Shown one piece after another: positions 29,463 to 36,744 of a DNA stretch of 36,744 bases. Positions within the stretch are counted from its first letter, which is position 1. Every line of letters starts with the position of its first letter. The notes under the pieces are model-generated. The model saw only the letters and a list, made by a program, of their open reading frames with translations, was not told the DNA's origin and ran no database searches. The position numbers and the translations under genes were made by a program. This DNA comes from Mycobacterium sp. 852013-50091_SCH5140682 (GTDB taxonomy: Bacteria > Actinomycetota > Actinomycetes > Mycobacteriales > Mycobacteriaceae), in assembly GCF_001665685.1 (NCBI RefSeq), contig NZ_LZTB01000093.1:1-36744 (forward strand), written 5' to 3'.

Positions 29463-30673
29463 GAGATGCTCCTGCTCCTCACGTCCGCGCGACCGACCAG
29501 TGACTCCCGCTGCGCCGCCGCGAGTTGGCGCGCCCGGTTGTCCCCGCGAAACCAGATGTAGGAGCCCGGTTTTTCGGCTTCGCGACGGATGGCCCACAGC
29601 GTGGCCCGGCACACCCGCTCCTTGATGTACGCGCCGGTGCGGCCGCCCACGAAGGCCTTGCGCGGGCTGTCGTCGGAGTGGCAGAACTGCACGGTGCCCA
29701 GGCTGCGCCCGACGCTGACGCACTGCCCGGCGAATGCCTGGTTGATCACCGCGGGTTCGGTGCCGTTGATCCGCGCCAGCACGGTGTTGGCGGCCTGGAT
29801 GCCCAGCGGTCCGGCGGACTGGCAGCTCATCCGCAGCGGGATGCCCGACGGTGACGCGGCGTCGCCGCCGGCGACGATGCACGGATCGTCCACGCTGGTG
29901 AGGGTTTCGTCGGTGCGCAGCCGGCCCAGTTCATCGGTCGTGAGGCCGCTGGCGGCAGCAAGCCCGGGCACCCCGAAGCCCGTCGTCCACACCGTCACGG
30001 CACTGGGGAGTCTGTTGCCGTCGGCCATCACCACCGCATCGGGTTCGACGGCGGCCACCAGGATGTCGGGCCCGTCGATGATCGACACGCCCTGCCGGGT
30101 CAGCGCTTTGACCACCGAACGCCGGCCCGATTCGCCCAGTGAGGCGCCGACGACGTCGGTGACCAGGGTGACGGTGCGGCCCGCCTCGGCGAACTCGGCG
30201 GCGGCCTCGATGCCGGTCAGCCCGCCACCGACGACGACAACCGGGGCGCCGAGCGCGACATCCTGTAGCCGGCTGCGCAGCCGGGTTGCCTGCTCGAATT
30301 CGCTGAGCGGATAAGCGAATTCGGCAGCGCCCGGCACCGCAGCCGGCACGCCGCCGGTGCTGCCCACGGCGTACAGGAGGTAGTCGTAGTCGAGCGTGTC
30401 GCCGGAGGTGAGATAGACCCGGTGGGCCGCCGCGTCGATGCGCTCGGCACTGTCGACGAGCAGCCGCACCCGGTCGCCCAGCAGGGTGTCGTAGGCCTCG
30501 GTGGCGTCGTCGTTGCCCACCGCCAGCTGGTGCAGGCGAATCCGTTCGACGAACCGCGGTCGCGGGTTGACAAGAGTCACGTCGACGCCCGCGGCGCCCT
30601 GTAACCGGTTGGCGGCCAGCACCCCGGCGTAGCCGCCGCCGATCACTGCGACGCGGATGTTCTGGACGGTCAT
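29459..30673 (-). CDS. FAD-dependent NADH dehydrogenase-like oxidoreductase, ECF41 partner
   Basis: A 404-residue flavoprotein of the type II NADH dehydrogenase/disulfide reductase fold. It has two Rossmann motifs: VAVIGGGYAGVLAANRL at the N-terminus for FAD and VVVGGGLTGIEAAAEFAEAG in the middle for NAD(P)H. ATGF-like TTGFGVPGL and CIVAGGDAA complete the FAD site. No redox-active Cys pair follows the first motif, so it is not a disulfide reductase. ATG 30673 has GAGAGGAG about 5 nt upstream. Its promoter carries the ECF41 motif, so the downstream sigma factor should drive it. Electron acceptor unknown. Confidence 0.9.
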   Translation of the reverse strand: MTVQNIRVAVIGGGYAGVLAANRLQGAAGVDVTLVNPRPRFVERIRLHQLAVGNDDATEAYDTLLGDRVRLLVDSAERIDAAAHRVYLTSGDTLDYDYLLYAVGSTGGVPAAVPGAAEFAYPLSEFEQATRLRSRLQDVALGAPVVVVGGGLTGIEAAAEFAEAGRTVTLVTDVVGASLGESGRRSVVKALTRQGVSIIDGPDILVAAVEPDAVVMADGNRLPSAVTVWTTGFGVPGLAAASGLTTDELGRLRTDETLTSVDDPCIVAGGDAASPSGIPLRMSCQSAGPLGIQAANTVLARINGTEPAVINQAFAGQCVSVGRSLGTVQFCHSDDSPRKAFVGGRTGAYIKERVCRATLWAIRREAEKPGSYIWFRGDNRARQLAAAQRESLVGRADVRSRSIS

Positions 30674-30705
30674 GGTGTCTCCTCTCAAAGGACTCGTGCC
30701 CTCAA

Positions 30706-30732
30706 GACACCGCGCGCGACCAGTTTGTGACA
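30706..30732 (-). promoter_or_regulatory. ECF41 promoter of the flavoprotein-sigma operon
   Basis: On the minus strand TGTCACA (30732 to 30726), a 16-nt spacer and TGTC (30709 to 30706). The published ECF41 promoter is TGTCACA with CGTC at the -10, about 16 nt apart: the -35 is perfect and the -10 is 3 of 4. It ends 32 nt upstream of ATG 30673. Confidence 0.8.
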
Positions 30733-30763
30733 GCTTGGTCCGCGATGTGGCTCAGATCACTCG

Positions 30764-32113
30764 TTACACCAATCCGAGTGCCAGCATGGCGTCAGCGACC
30801 CGGATGAACCCGGCGATGTTGGCACCGGCCATGTAGTTGCCCGGTTGGCCGTATTCATCGGCGATCGTCAGGCAGCTGTCGTGGATGCGGCCCATGATCT
30901 CGGCCAGCCGCTGCTCGGTGTCCTCGAAGGTCCACGAGTCGCGCGATGCGTTCTGCTGCATCTCCAGCGCACTGGTGGCGACGCCGCCCGCGTTGGCGGC
31001 CTTACCGGGTGCGAAGGTCACGCCGGCTTCGGCGAACGCCTTGACCGCCTCGGGGGTGCACGGCATGTTGGCGCCCTCGGCGACGATCCGGCAGCCCGAC
31101 TTGATCAGCAGCTCGGCGTCGGCTCCGGAGACCTCGTTCTGGGTCGCGGAAGGCAGCGCGATGTCGCACGGCACCTCCCAGATGCTGCGGCCCGCGACGA
31201 ATTGTGCTGCGCCGGCGCGAGCTTCGACATAGTCGCTGATGCGCCCGCGCTGGACCTCTTTGACGTCTTTGAGGACGTCGATATCGATGCCCTTCTCGTC
31301 GAGCACGTAACCGCTGGAGTCCGAGCACGCCACCACGGTGCCGCCCAACGCGTGCACCTTCTCGATCGCGTAGATTGCCACGTTGCCCGAACCGGACACC
31401 ACGACTCGTTTGCCGTCGAAGGAATCCTGTGCCGCGCGCAGGATCTCGTCGACGAAGAAGACCGTGCCGTATCCGGTGGCCTCGGTGCGCACTTGCGATC
31501 CGCCCCAGGTCAGTCCCTTGCCGGTGAGCACACCGGATTCGTACCGATTGGTGATGCGCTTGTACTGGCCGAACAGATAACCGATTTCGCGCATCCCGAC
31601 GCCGATGTCGCCGGCCGGAACGTCGGTGTACTCGCCGATGTGGCGGTAGAGCTCGGTCATGAACGACTGACAGAACCGCATGACCTCGGCGTCGGAGCGG
31701 CCCTTGGGATCGAAGTCCGAACCGCCCTTGCCGCCGCCGATGGGCAGGCCGGTCAGCGAGTTCTTGAAGATCTGTTCGAAGCCGAGGAACTTCACGATGC
31801 CCAGGTACACCGACGGGTGGAACCGCAGGCCGCCCTTGAACGGTCCGAGCGCGGAGTTGAACTCGACCCGGAAGCCGCGGTTGATCTGCACCGTGCCGGA
31901 GTCGTCGAGCCACGGCACCCGGAAGATGATCTGCCGCTCGGGTTCGCACAACCGCCGGATCACCGCGTTGTCGGCGAACTCGGGGTGCTTGTCGACAACT
32001 GGCCCGAGGCTGGTCAGCACCTCGAAAACGGCCTGGTGGAATTCCTTCTCGCCGGCGTTGCGGCGGGCTACCTCCTCATAGATGTCGCACAAGCTGGGAT
32101 GTAATCCACTCAT
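30764..32113 (-). CDS. gdhA: NADP-specific glutamate dehydrogenase
   Basis: Interconverts 2-oxoglutarate, ammonium and NADPH with glutamate. The 449 residues fit the hexameric NADP type. Blocks: GGLRFHPSVYLGIVKFLGFEQ, the catalytic-lysine region PIGGGKGGSDFDPKG, PAGDIGVGMREIGYLFGQYK, the nucleotide fold VVVSGSGNVAIYAIEK, and EGANMPCTPEA. ATG 32113 begins 5 nt after the metS stop, so the two genes form an operon; the frame is open farther upstream in metS without use. No ribosome-binding site of note is seen. The same metS-gdhA neighbourhood occurs in M. smegmatis as I recall. Confidence 0.95.
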   Translation of the reverse strand: MSGLHPSLCDIYEEVARRNAGEKEFHQAVFEVLTSLGPVVDKHPEFADNAVIRRLCEPERQIIFRVPWLDDSGTVQINRGFRVEFNSALGPFKGGLRFHPSVYLGIVKFLGFEQIFKNSLTGLPIGGGKGGSDFDPKGRSDAEVMRFCQSFMTELYRHIGEYTDVPAGDIGVGMREIGYLFGQYKRITNRYESGVLTGKGLTWGGSQVRTEATGYGTVFFVDEILRAAQDSFDGKRVVVSGSGNVAIYAIEKVHALGGTVVACSDSSGYVLDEKGIDIDVLKDVKEVQRGRISDYVEARAGAAQFVAGRSIWEVPCDIALPSATQNEVSGADAELLIKSGCRIVAEGANMPCTPEAVKAFAEAGVTFAPGKAANAGGVATSALEMQQNASRDSWTFEDTEQRLAEIMGRIHDSCLTIADEYGQPGNYMAGANIAGFIRVADAMLALGLV

Positions 32114-32118
32114 ATCAC

Positions 32119-33669
32119 TCAGTCCATCTGATATCGCGGGAACACTGCCGCGGGCGCGGGCAGTGTGACACCCGGCTTGAGCCGAGTGCTGATGGCAGCG
32201 AAGGTTCGCTCGTCGGCCGGTTGCCCCAGCAGGTCGAGCAGCTTGTCCATCGAATCCGGCATCACCGGCTGGCTCAGAAGCGCGGTGATGCGCACCGTCT
32301 CCAGCGTGGTGTAGAGCACTGTGCGGAAGCGCTGCTGGTCGCCGGGATCGGCAGACTTTCGCAGCACCCACGGCTCCTGTGCCGAGAAATATCGGTTGGC
32401 CGCGCCGAGTACCGACCAGATCGCTTCCAGCGCAAGGTGCATGGCGGGCTCGGCGAAGTGCGCCCGCACGCGGTCCAGCAGCCCGTCGGCCGCGGCCAGG
32501 AGGGCGGTGTCGTCTTCGGTGAACGCACCCGGATCGGGCACCACGCCGTCGAGGTTCTTGTTGACCATCGACAGCGAACGCTGTGCCAGGTTGCCCAGCT
32601 CGTTGGCCAGGTCGGCGTTGATCCTGCCGATGATGGCCTCTTCGCTGTAGCTGCCGTCTTGGCCGAAGGACACCTCGCGCAGGAAGAAGTACCGCACCTG
32701 GTCGAGCCCGAACGCGTCGACCAGCGCGATGGGGTCGACGACGTTGCCGACCGACTTGCTCATCTTCTCGCCCTTGACGTTGATGAACCCGTGCGCGAAA
32801 ACCCTTTCGGGGAGCGCGATTCCGGCAGACATCAGGAAGGCGGGCCAGTACACGGTGTGGAACCGGATGATGTCCTTGCCGATCATGTGCAGATCGGCGG
32901 GCCAGTACTTGCCGAAGGTCTCCGACGTCACGTCCGGATATCCCACGCCCGTCAGGTAATTGGTCAGCGCGTCCACCCAGACGTACATGACGTGGTCCGG
33001 GTGATCCGGCACCGGAACGCCCCAGTCGAACGTGGTCCGCGAGATCGACAGATCCTTGAGCCCGCCGGAGACGAAGCTGACGATCTCGTTGCGACGCACG
33101 TCGGGCCCGATGAACTCGGGGTGTGCCTCGTAGTGGGCGAGCAGGCGATCGGTGTAGGCCGACAGTCGGAAGAAGTAGGTCTGTTCCTCGGTCCAGGTGA
33201 CCGGGGTGCCCGTCTCGATGGCGGTGCGGGTGCCGTCGGGCCCCTCGGTGGTCTCGTCCTCGGCGAAGAAGCGTTCGTCGCGTATCGAGTACCAGCCGGA
33301 GTAGGTGCCGAGGTAGATGTCTCCGGCCTCGAACATCGCGCGCCAGATCGCCTTGGAGGCCTCATAGTGGTCGGCATCGGAGGTGCGGATGAACCGGTCG
33401 AAGGAGATGTTGAGCGTCTCCTGCAGCCGCTGGAACACGTCGGAGTTGCGGTTGGCCAACTCGGCGGCCGAGATACCCTCGGCGGCGGCGGTCTCGGCCA
33501 TCTTCTGCCCGTGCACGTCGGTGCCGGTCAGGTAGCGGACGTCGAAACCGTCGAGTCGCTTGAATCGAGCGATCGCGTCTGTGGCGATGTACTCATACGC
33601 GTGCCCGATGTGAGGCGCGCCATTGGGGTAGGCGATCGCGGTGGTGATGTAGTACGGCGGCTTGCTCAT
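32119..33669 (-). CDS. metS: Methionyl-tRNA synthetase
   Basis: Charges tRNA-Met with methionine. The 516 residues have the class I signatures HIGH (20-23, PHIGHAY) and KMSKS (302-306, GEKMSKSVGNV). There is no zinc-knuckle cysteine set in the insertion (SGWYSIRDERFF instead) and no C-terminal dimerisation domain, which is the short actinobacterial form; Rv1007c orthologue. ATG 33669 lacks a Shine-Dalgarno; TAGAGT (33684 to 33679) lies 9 nt upstream, so the leader is absent or one to three bases. Divergent from tatD, with a shared promoter core. Confidence 0.96.
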   Translation of the reverse strand: MSKPPYYITTAIAYPNGAPHIGHAYEYIATDAIARFKRLDGFDVRYLTGTDVHGQKMAETAAAEGISAAELANRNSDVFQRLQETLNISFDRFIRTSDADHYEASKAIWRAMFEAGDIYLGTYSGWYSIRDERFFAEDETTEGPDGTRTAIETGTPVTWTEEQTYFFRLSAYTDRLLAHYEAHPEFIGPDVRRNEIVSFVSGGLKDLSISRTTFDWGVPVPDHPDHVMYVWVDALTNYLTGVGYPDVTSETFGKYWPADLHMIGKDIIRFHTVYWPAFLMSAGIALPERVFAHGFINVKGEKMSKSVGNVVDPIALVDAFGLDQVRYFFLREVSFGQDGSYSEEAIIGRINADLANELGNLAQRSLSMVNKNLDGVVPDPGAFTEDDTALLAAADGLLDRVRAHFAEPAMHLALEAIWSVLGAANRYFSAQEPWVLRKSADPGDQQRFRTVLYTTLETVRITALLSQPVMPDSMDKLLDLLGQPADERTFAAISTRLKPGVTLPAPAAVFPRYQMD

Positions 33670-33678
33670 CGGGGCATC

Positions 33679-33688
33679 ACTCTATGGT
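33679..33688. promoter_or_regulatory. Overlapping divergent -10 elements of metS and tatD
   Basis: ACTCTATGGT reads TAGAGT on the minus strand (33684 to 33679) and TATGGT on the plus strand (33683-33688), sharing TA at 33683-33684. Distances to the starts are 9 nt (metS ATG 33669) and 6 nt (tatD GTG 33695). Confidence 0.65.
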
Positions 33689-33694
33689 GTTGCT

Positions 33695-34549
33695 GTGAGT
33701 TCCAAACGCTCAGGCAGGGAGAAGCCGCCCGCGCCGGAACCCTTGGCGCCCCTTGTCGATGCCCATACCCACCTCGATTCGTGCGGTGCCGAGACGCCCG
33801 ACGACGTGCGTGCGATTCTTGACCGTGCCTCCGCGGTCGGAGTGCAGAAGGTCGTCACCATCGCCGACGACCTGGCCGCCGCGCACTGGGCGGCAGGTGC
33901 CGCGGAAGCCGACGACCGGGTGTACGCGGCGGTCGCGCTGCATCCCACGCGCGCCAATGCGCTCACCGACCAGGCGAAAGCGGATCTGGAACGGTTGGCG
34001 TCGCAGCCGCGCGTGGTCGCGGTCGGCGAGACGGGGATGGACCTGTACTGGCCCGGCAAGGTGGACGGCTGCGCGACGCCCGCGGAGCAGCGCGAGGGCT
34101 TCGCGTGGCACATCGACCTGGCGAAACGGACCGGCAAGCCGCTGATGATCCACAACCGCGACGCCGATGCCGCCGTTCTGGACGTGCTGGCCGCGGAGGG
34201 GGCGCCCGAAACTGTGATCTTCCACTGTTTTTCGTCAGGTCCTGAGATGGCGCGCACATGCATCGATGCGGGCTGGATTTTGAGTCTGTCCGGCACGGTC
34301 AGCTTCAAAAATGCTGTTGACCTGCAGGAAGCTGCCCGGCTGATCCCGCAGGGGCAGATGCTGGTCGAGACCGACGCGCCGTTTCTGACTCCGCATCCGT
34401 ATCGCGGCGCGCCGAACGAGCCCTATTGCCTGCCATACACTGTCCGGGCATTGGCAAAGCTGCTGGACCGGCCCGAGCAGGACTTGGCGGCCGAGACGGC
34501 AACCACTGCGACCCGGGTGTACGGGTTGGACGAGAGTTGCCGTATATAG
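33695..34549 (+). CDS. tatD: TatD-family metal-dependent hydrolase (DNase)
   Basis: A 284-residue TIM-barrel protein; family members are Mg-dependent 3'-5' exonucleases or deoxyribonucleases. Metal-site residues: H-x-H in VDAHTHLD, Glu in AVGETGMDLYW, His in MIHNRDAD, His in IFHCFSSG, Asp in VETDAPFLTPHP. It is the Rv1008 orthologue and neighbours metS as in most bacteria. GTG 33695 is 6 nt after TATGGT and gives the N-terminus VSSKRSGREKPPAPEP; the frame extends to a TTG at 33662 but that overlaps metS and the promoter. Confidence 0.93.
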   Translation: MSSKRSGREKPPAPEPLAPLVDAHTHLDSCGAETPDDVRAILDRASAVGVQKVVTIADDLAAAHWAAGAAEADDRVYAAVALHPTRANALTDQAKADLERLASQPRVVAVGETGMDLYWPGKVDGCATPAEQREGFAWHIDLAKRTGKPLMIHNRDADAAVLDVLAAEGAPETVIFHCFSSGPEMARTCIDAGWILSLSGTVSFKNAVDLQEAARLIPQGQMLVETDAPFLTPHPYRGAPNEPYCLPYTVRALAKLLDRPEQDLAAETATTATRVYGLDESCRI

Positions 34550-34635
34550 GCCTTTTCGTTACCGTCTTGTGATCAACCGCTCGACGTGCAGTCGGTGAAC
34601 CATGCCGTCAGCACGGGGGAGAGACGAATTTACGT

Positions 34636-35763
34636 ATGAATGCTCTGCACAAACTTCATGAATCGCGCTCGCCGCTGCTCCGAGGTGTCGTCGGCGCCGC
34701 CCTGGTCACGCTGACAGCGGCCGGCGGGTTCGCTGTCTCGGCGCACAAGACGGTGACGCTGAACGTCGACGGTACCGCGATGACGGTGACCACCATGAAG
34801 TCCAGAGTGATCGACGTCGTCAAGGAGAACGGTTTCGACGTCGGCGATCGCGACGACCTCTACCCGGCCGCCAACCAGCCGGTGCAGGACGCGGGCAGCA
34901 TCGTGCTGCACCGCAGCCGTCCGCTGGAGGTCTCGCTGGATGGCCAGACCAGCCAGCAGGTGTGGACCACGGCGTCGACCGTCGACGAGGCGCTGGCACA
35001 GCTGCAGATGACCGATACCGCGCCTGCCGCGGCGTCCCGCGGGACCCGTGTTCCGCTGGGCGGCATGGCACTTCCCGTGGTGAGCGCCAAGACGGCCCAG
35101 ATCGATGACGGTGGCGCGGTGTCCACCGTGCATCTGGCGGCCGCGAACGTGGCCGGCCTGCTGGAAGCCGCGGGTGCGCCGCTGCAGCAGAACGACACGG
35201 TCGTCCCGGCGGCGTCGTCACCCGTGACCGAGGGCATGCACATCCAGGTGACGCGCATGCGCATCGAGAAGGTCACCGAGCGGATGCCGTTGCAGCCGGA
35301 CAACAAGCGCATCGAAGACACCTCGATGAACATGAGCCGTCAGGTCGTCGAGGACCCGGGCGCCCCCGGCACCCAGGATGTGACTTTCGCCGTGGCGAAG
35401 GTGAACGGAGTGGAAACCGGCAGGCTGCCAGTAGCCAATGTCGTTATCACACCGGCCCGCGACGGCGTGCTCCGGGTCGGAGCCAAGCCGGGTACCGAAG
35501 TTCCACCCGTTGCGAATGGAAGTACCTGGGACGCCCTGGCCTCCTGTGAAGCCGGAGGTAACTGGGCGATAAACACGGGCAACGGTTTTTACGGCGGCGT
35601 GCAATTCGATCAAAACACTTGGGAGCGGCAGGGCGGTTTGCGGTATGCTGCGAGAGCCGATTTGGCGACCAGGGAAGAGCAGATTGCGATTGCTACGGTG
35701 ACGCAGGCACGGCAAGGATGGGGAGCTTGGCCAGTGTGTAGCGGGAGGATTGGGGCGCGCTGA
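34636..35763 (+). CDS. rpfB: Resuscitation-promoting factor RpfB
   Basis: A secreted peptidoglycan-cleaving enzyme that helps dormant cells resume growth. The 375 residues have an N-terminal membrane segment (GVVGAALVTLTAAGGFAVS), three DUF348 repeats (about residues 37-200, each with TMKSRVIDVVKENG-like sequence), a G5 domain (about 205-285, RIEKVTERMPLQPD) and a C-terminal lysozyme-like RPF domain (about 295-375). The latter has the catalytic Glu in LASCEAGGNWAINTGNGFYG and a second Cys in WPVCSG. GGGGGAGAG lies 12 nt before ATG 34636, a long spacing. It forms an operon with ksgA, as in M. tuberculosis Rv1009-Rv1010. Confidence 0.96.
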   Translation: MNALHKLHESRSPLLRGVVGAALVTLTAAGGFAVSAHKTVTLNVDGTAMTVTTMKSRVIDVVKENGFDVGDRDDLYPAANQPVQDAGSIVLHRSRPLEVSLDGQTSQQVWTTASTVDEALAQLQMTDTAPAAASRGTRVPLGGMALPVVSAKTAQIDDGGAVSTVHLAAANVAGLLEAAGAPLQQNDTVVPAASSPVTEGMHIQVTRMRIEKVTERMPLQPDNKRIEDTSMNMSRQVVEDPGAPGTQDVTFAVAKVNGVETGRLPVANVVITPARDGVLRVGAKPGTEVPPVANGSTWDALASCEAGGNWAINTGNGFYGGVQFDQNTWERQGGLRYAARADLATREEQIAIATVTQARQGWGAWPVCSGRIGAR

Positions 35764-36665
35764 CTATTCGACTGCTCGGGCGGACCGAGATAAGACGCCT
35801 GGCCAAAGAGATCGACTTCCGGCCACGCAAATCATTCGGACAGAACTTCGTGCACGACGCGAACACTGTCCGCCGTATCGTGTCGGCTTCAGGGATCCAT
35901 CGCACCGACCACGTGCTTGAGGTCGGACCCGGCCTCGGCTCGCTGACGCTGGCCCTGCTGGACCGTGGTGCGCAGGTCACCGCAGTGGAGATCGATCCAC
36001 TGCTGGCGCGGCAACTGCCGACCACCATCGCCGATCACTCGCACAGTGAGATCAACCGGCTCTCTGTGCTCAACCGCGACATCCTGACCCTCATGCCGGC
36101 TGATCTCACCGATCAGCCGACCGCACTGGTCGCGAACCTGCCGTACAACGTGGCGGTGCCCGCACTGCTGCACCTGCTGGCCGAGTTCCCGACCATCCGG
36201 ACCGTGATGGTCATGGTGCAGGCCGAGGTGGCCGAACGTTTGGCCGCCGAGCCGGGTGGCAAGGACTACGGGGTGCCCAGCGCCAAGGTGCGGTTCTACG
36301 GCAACGTACGCCGCCACGGCATGGTGTCACCGACGGTGTTCTGGCCCATTCCGCGGGTGTACTCGGGCCTCGTACGCATCGACCGGTACGAGACCTCGCC
36401 GTGGCCCACCGATGAAGCGTTCCGGGACGAGGTTTTCAACCTCATCGACATCGGGTTCGCGCAGCGTCGCAAGACGTCGCGTAACGCGTTCGCGGACTGG
36501 GCGGGTTCGGGCAACGAGTCGGCGGAGCGGCTGCTGGCCGCGAGCATCGACCCGTCCCGGCGCGGTGAGACTCTCGCCATCGCCGACTTCGTGCGGCTGC
36601 TGCAGCGCTCGAACGAGGCTGCGCTCGAAGCCGGGAAACTACAGGACCAGGTGCGCGTCACCTAG
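35760..36665 (+). CDS. ksgA: 16S rRNA dimethyladenosine transferase KsgA (CTG start)
   Basis: Dimethylates A1518 and A1519 of 16S rRNA (E. coli numbering) late in 30S assembly. The conserved N-terminus TIRLLGRTEIRRLAKEIDF and motif FGQNF (26-30) are coded upstream of the first ATG/GTG in the frame (GTG 35850). In this frame an in-phase TAG stands at 35739-35741, and no ATG, GTG or TTG lies between it and TIRLLG. The only plausible start is CTG 35760, which overlaps the rpfB stop by four bases (CTGA). SAM motif VLEVGPGLGSLTLALLDRGA and the target motif NLPYNVAVP are present. About 301 residues. The next gene, expected to be ispE, is lost at the contig end. Confidence 0.92.
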   Translation: MTIRLLGRTEIRRLAKEIDFRPRKSFGQNFVHDANTVRRIVSASGIHRTDHVLEVGPGLGSLTLALLDRGAQVTAVEIDPLLARQLPTTIADHSHSEINRLSVLNRDILTLMPADLTDQPTALVANLPYNVAVPALLHLLAEFPTIRTVMVMVQAEVAERLAAEPGGKDYGVPSAKVRFYGNVRRHGMVSPTVFWPIPRVYSGLVRIDRYETSPWPTDEAFRDEVFNLIDIGFAQRRKTSRNAFADWAGSGNESAERLLAASIDPSRRGETLAIADFVRLLQRSNEAALEAGKLQDQVRVT

Positions 36666-36704
36666 GCCTCACAACGACAACAGACGGGTCGCTCACCGCG
36701 GAGG

Positions 36705-36744
36705 CTGTCTCTTATACACATCTCCGGCTGCCGACGATCGCATA
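36705..36744. other. Illumina Nextera adapter at contig end (not genomic)
   Basis: CTGTCTCTTATACACATCT at 36705-36723 is the 19-bp Nextera mosaic end. The next 14 bases end GCTGCCGACGA, which is the i5-side adapter, but start CCG as on the i7-side adapter, so it is a consensus of both. The final TCGCATA (36738-36744) is where the i5 index would stand. Genomic sequence ends at 36704. Confidence 0.97.

Noticed and set aside
1..36704. CRISPR array, prophage or insertion sequence
   Set aside because: No regularly spaced direct repeats, no cas, integrase, transposase or phage structural genes seen; the window is mainly conserved mycobacterial chromosome.

Overview
The window is chromosomal DNA from a rapidly growing mycobacterium (Mycolicibacterium type). 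It has high GC with G/C-rich third codon positions. It opens with an MspA-family porin, which slow growers such as M. tuberculosis lack. It then follows the M. tuberculosis order from mscL to ksgA (about Rv0985c to Rv1010): mscL, ruc, formyl-THF cyclo-ligase, galU, glp/moeA1, rimJ, glpR, patA, Rv0999-like, alkB-like Rv1000c, arcA, pmt, rsmI, pabB, metS, tatD, rpfB, ksgA. The porin resembles M. smegmatis MspA closely but differs in the constriction loop, so this is a relative rather than M. smegmatis itself. The right end is not genome: the last 40 bases are Illumina Nextera adapter.

Layout. 1-2300: porin, a convergent terminator, mscL, a SAF-domain protein and the FmdB-type chaperone gene ruc, which has a CIRCE operator. 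2541-6690: an accessory block on the minus strand made of a PucR-type regulator, an APC permease with a USP-like tail, and a tandem universal stress protein. 6668-11477: cyclo-ligase divergent from galU, then glp, rimJ and glpR (UDP-glucose supply and the gephyrin-like divisome pair). 11532-15199: tRNA-Ala, a small membrane protein, a MarR regulator, a frame-broken ORF, a structured leader with a 43-residue membrane peptide, and the K+ transporter kup. 15281-18958: the cAMP-dependent acetyltransferase patA and several lipoproteins or secreted proteins. 18993-22227: AlkB-like oxygenase, soxR, arcA, and a DUF559 endonuclease-like gene bracketed by two related hairpins. 22393-27320: pmt and rsmI, then a MarR-controlled pair of decarboxylase-like genes. 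27307-32113: pabB, an ECF41 sigma factor with its flavoprotein partner, and gdhA. 32119-36665: metS, tatD, rpfB and ksgA.

Shared features. Many genes appear to be leaderless: a TANNNT -10 hexamer lies 6 or 7 nt before the start codon and there is no Shine-Dalgarno. I used this to choose several start codons. Two divergent pairs, pmt/rsmI and metS/tatD, are driven from overlapping -10 hexamers that share one TA step. The items most worth a second look are the structured leader and micro-ORF before kup, the MarR palindrome that covers the -10 of the decarboxylase operon, the DUF559 gene between REP-like hairpins, and the CTG start of ksgA.
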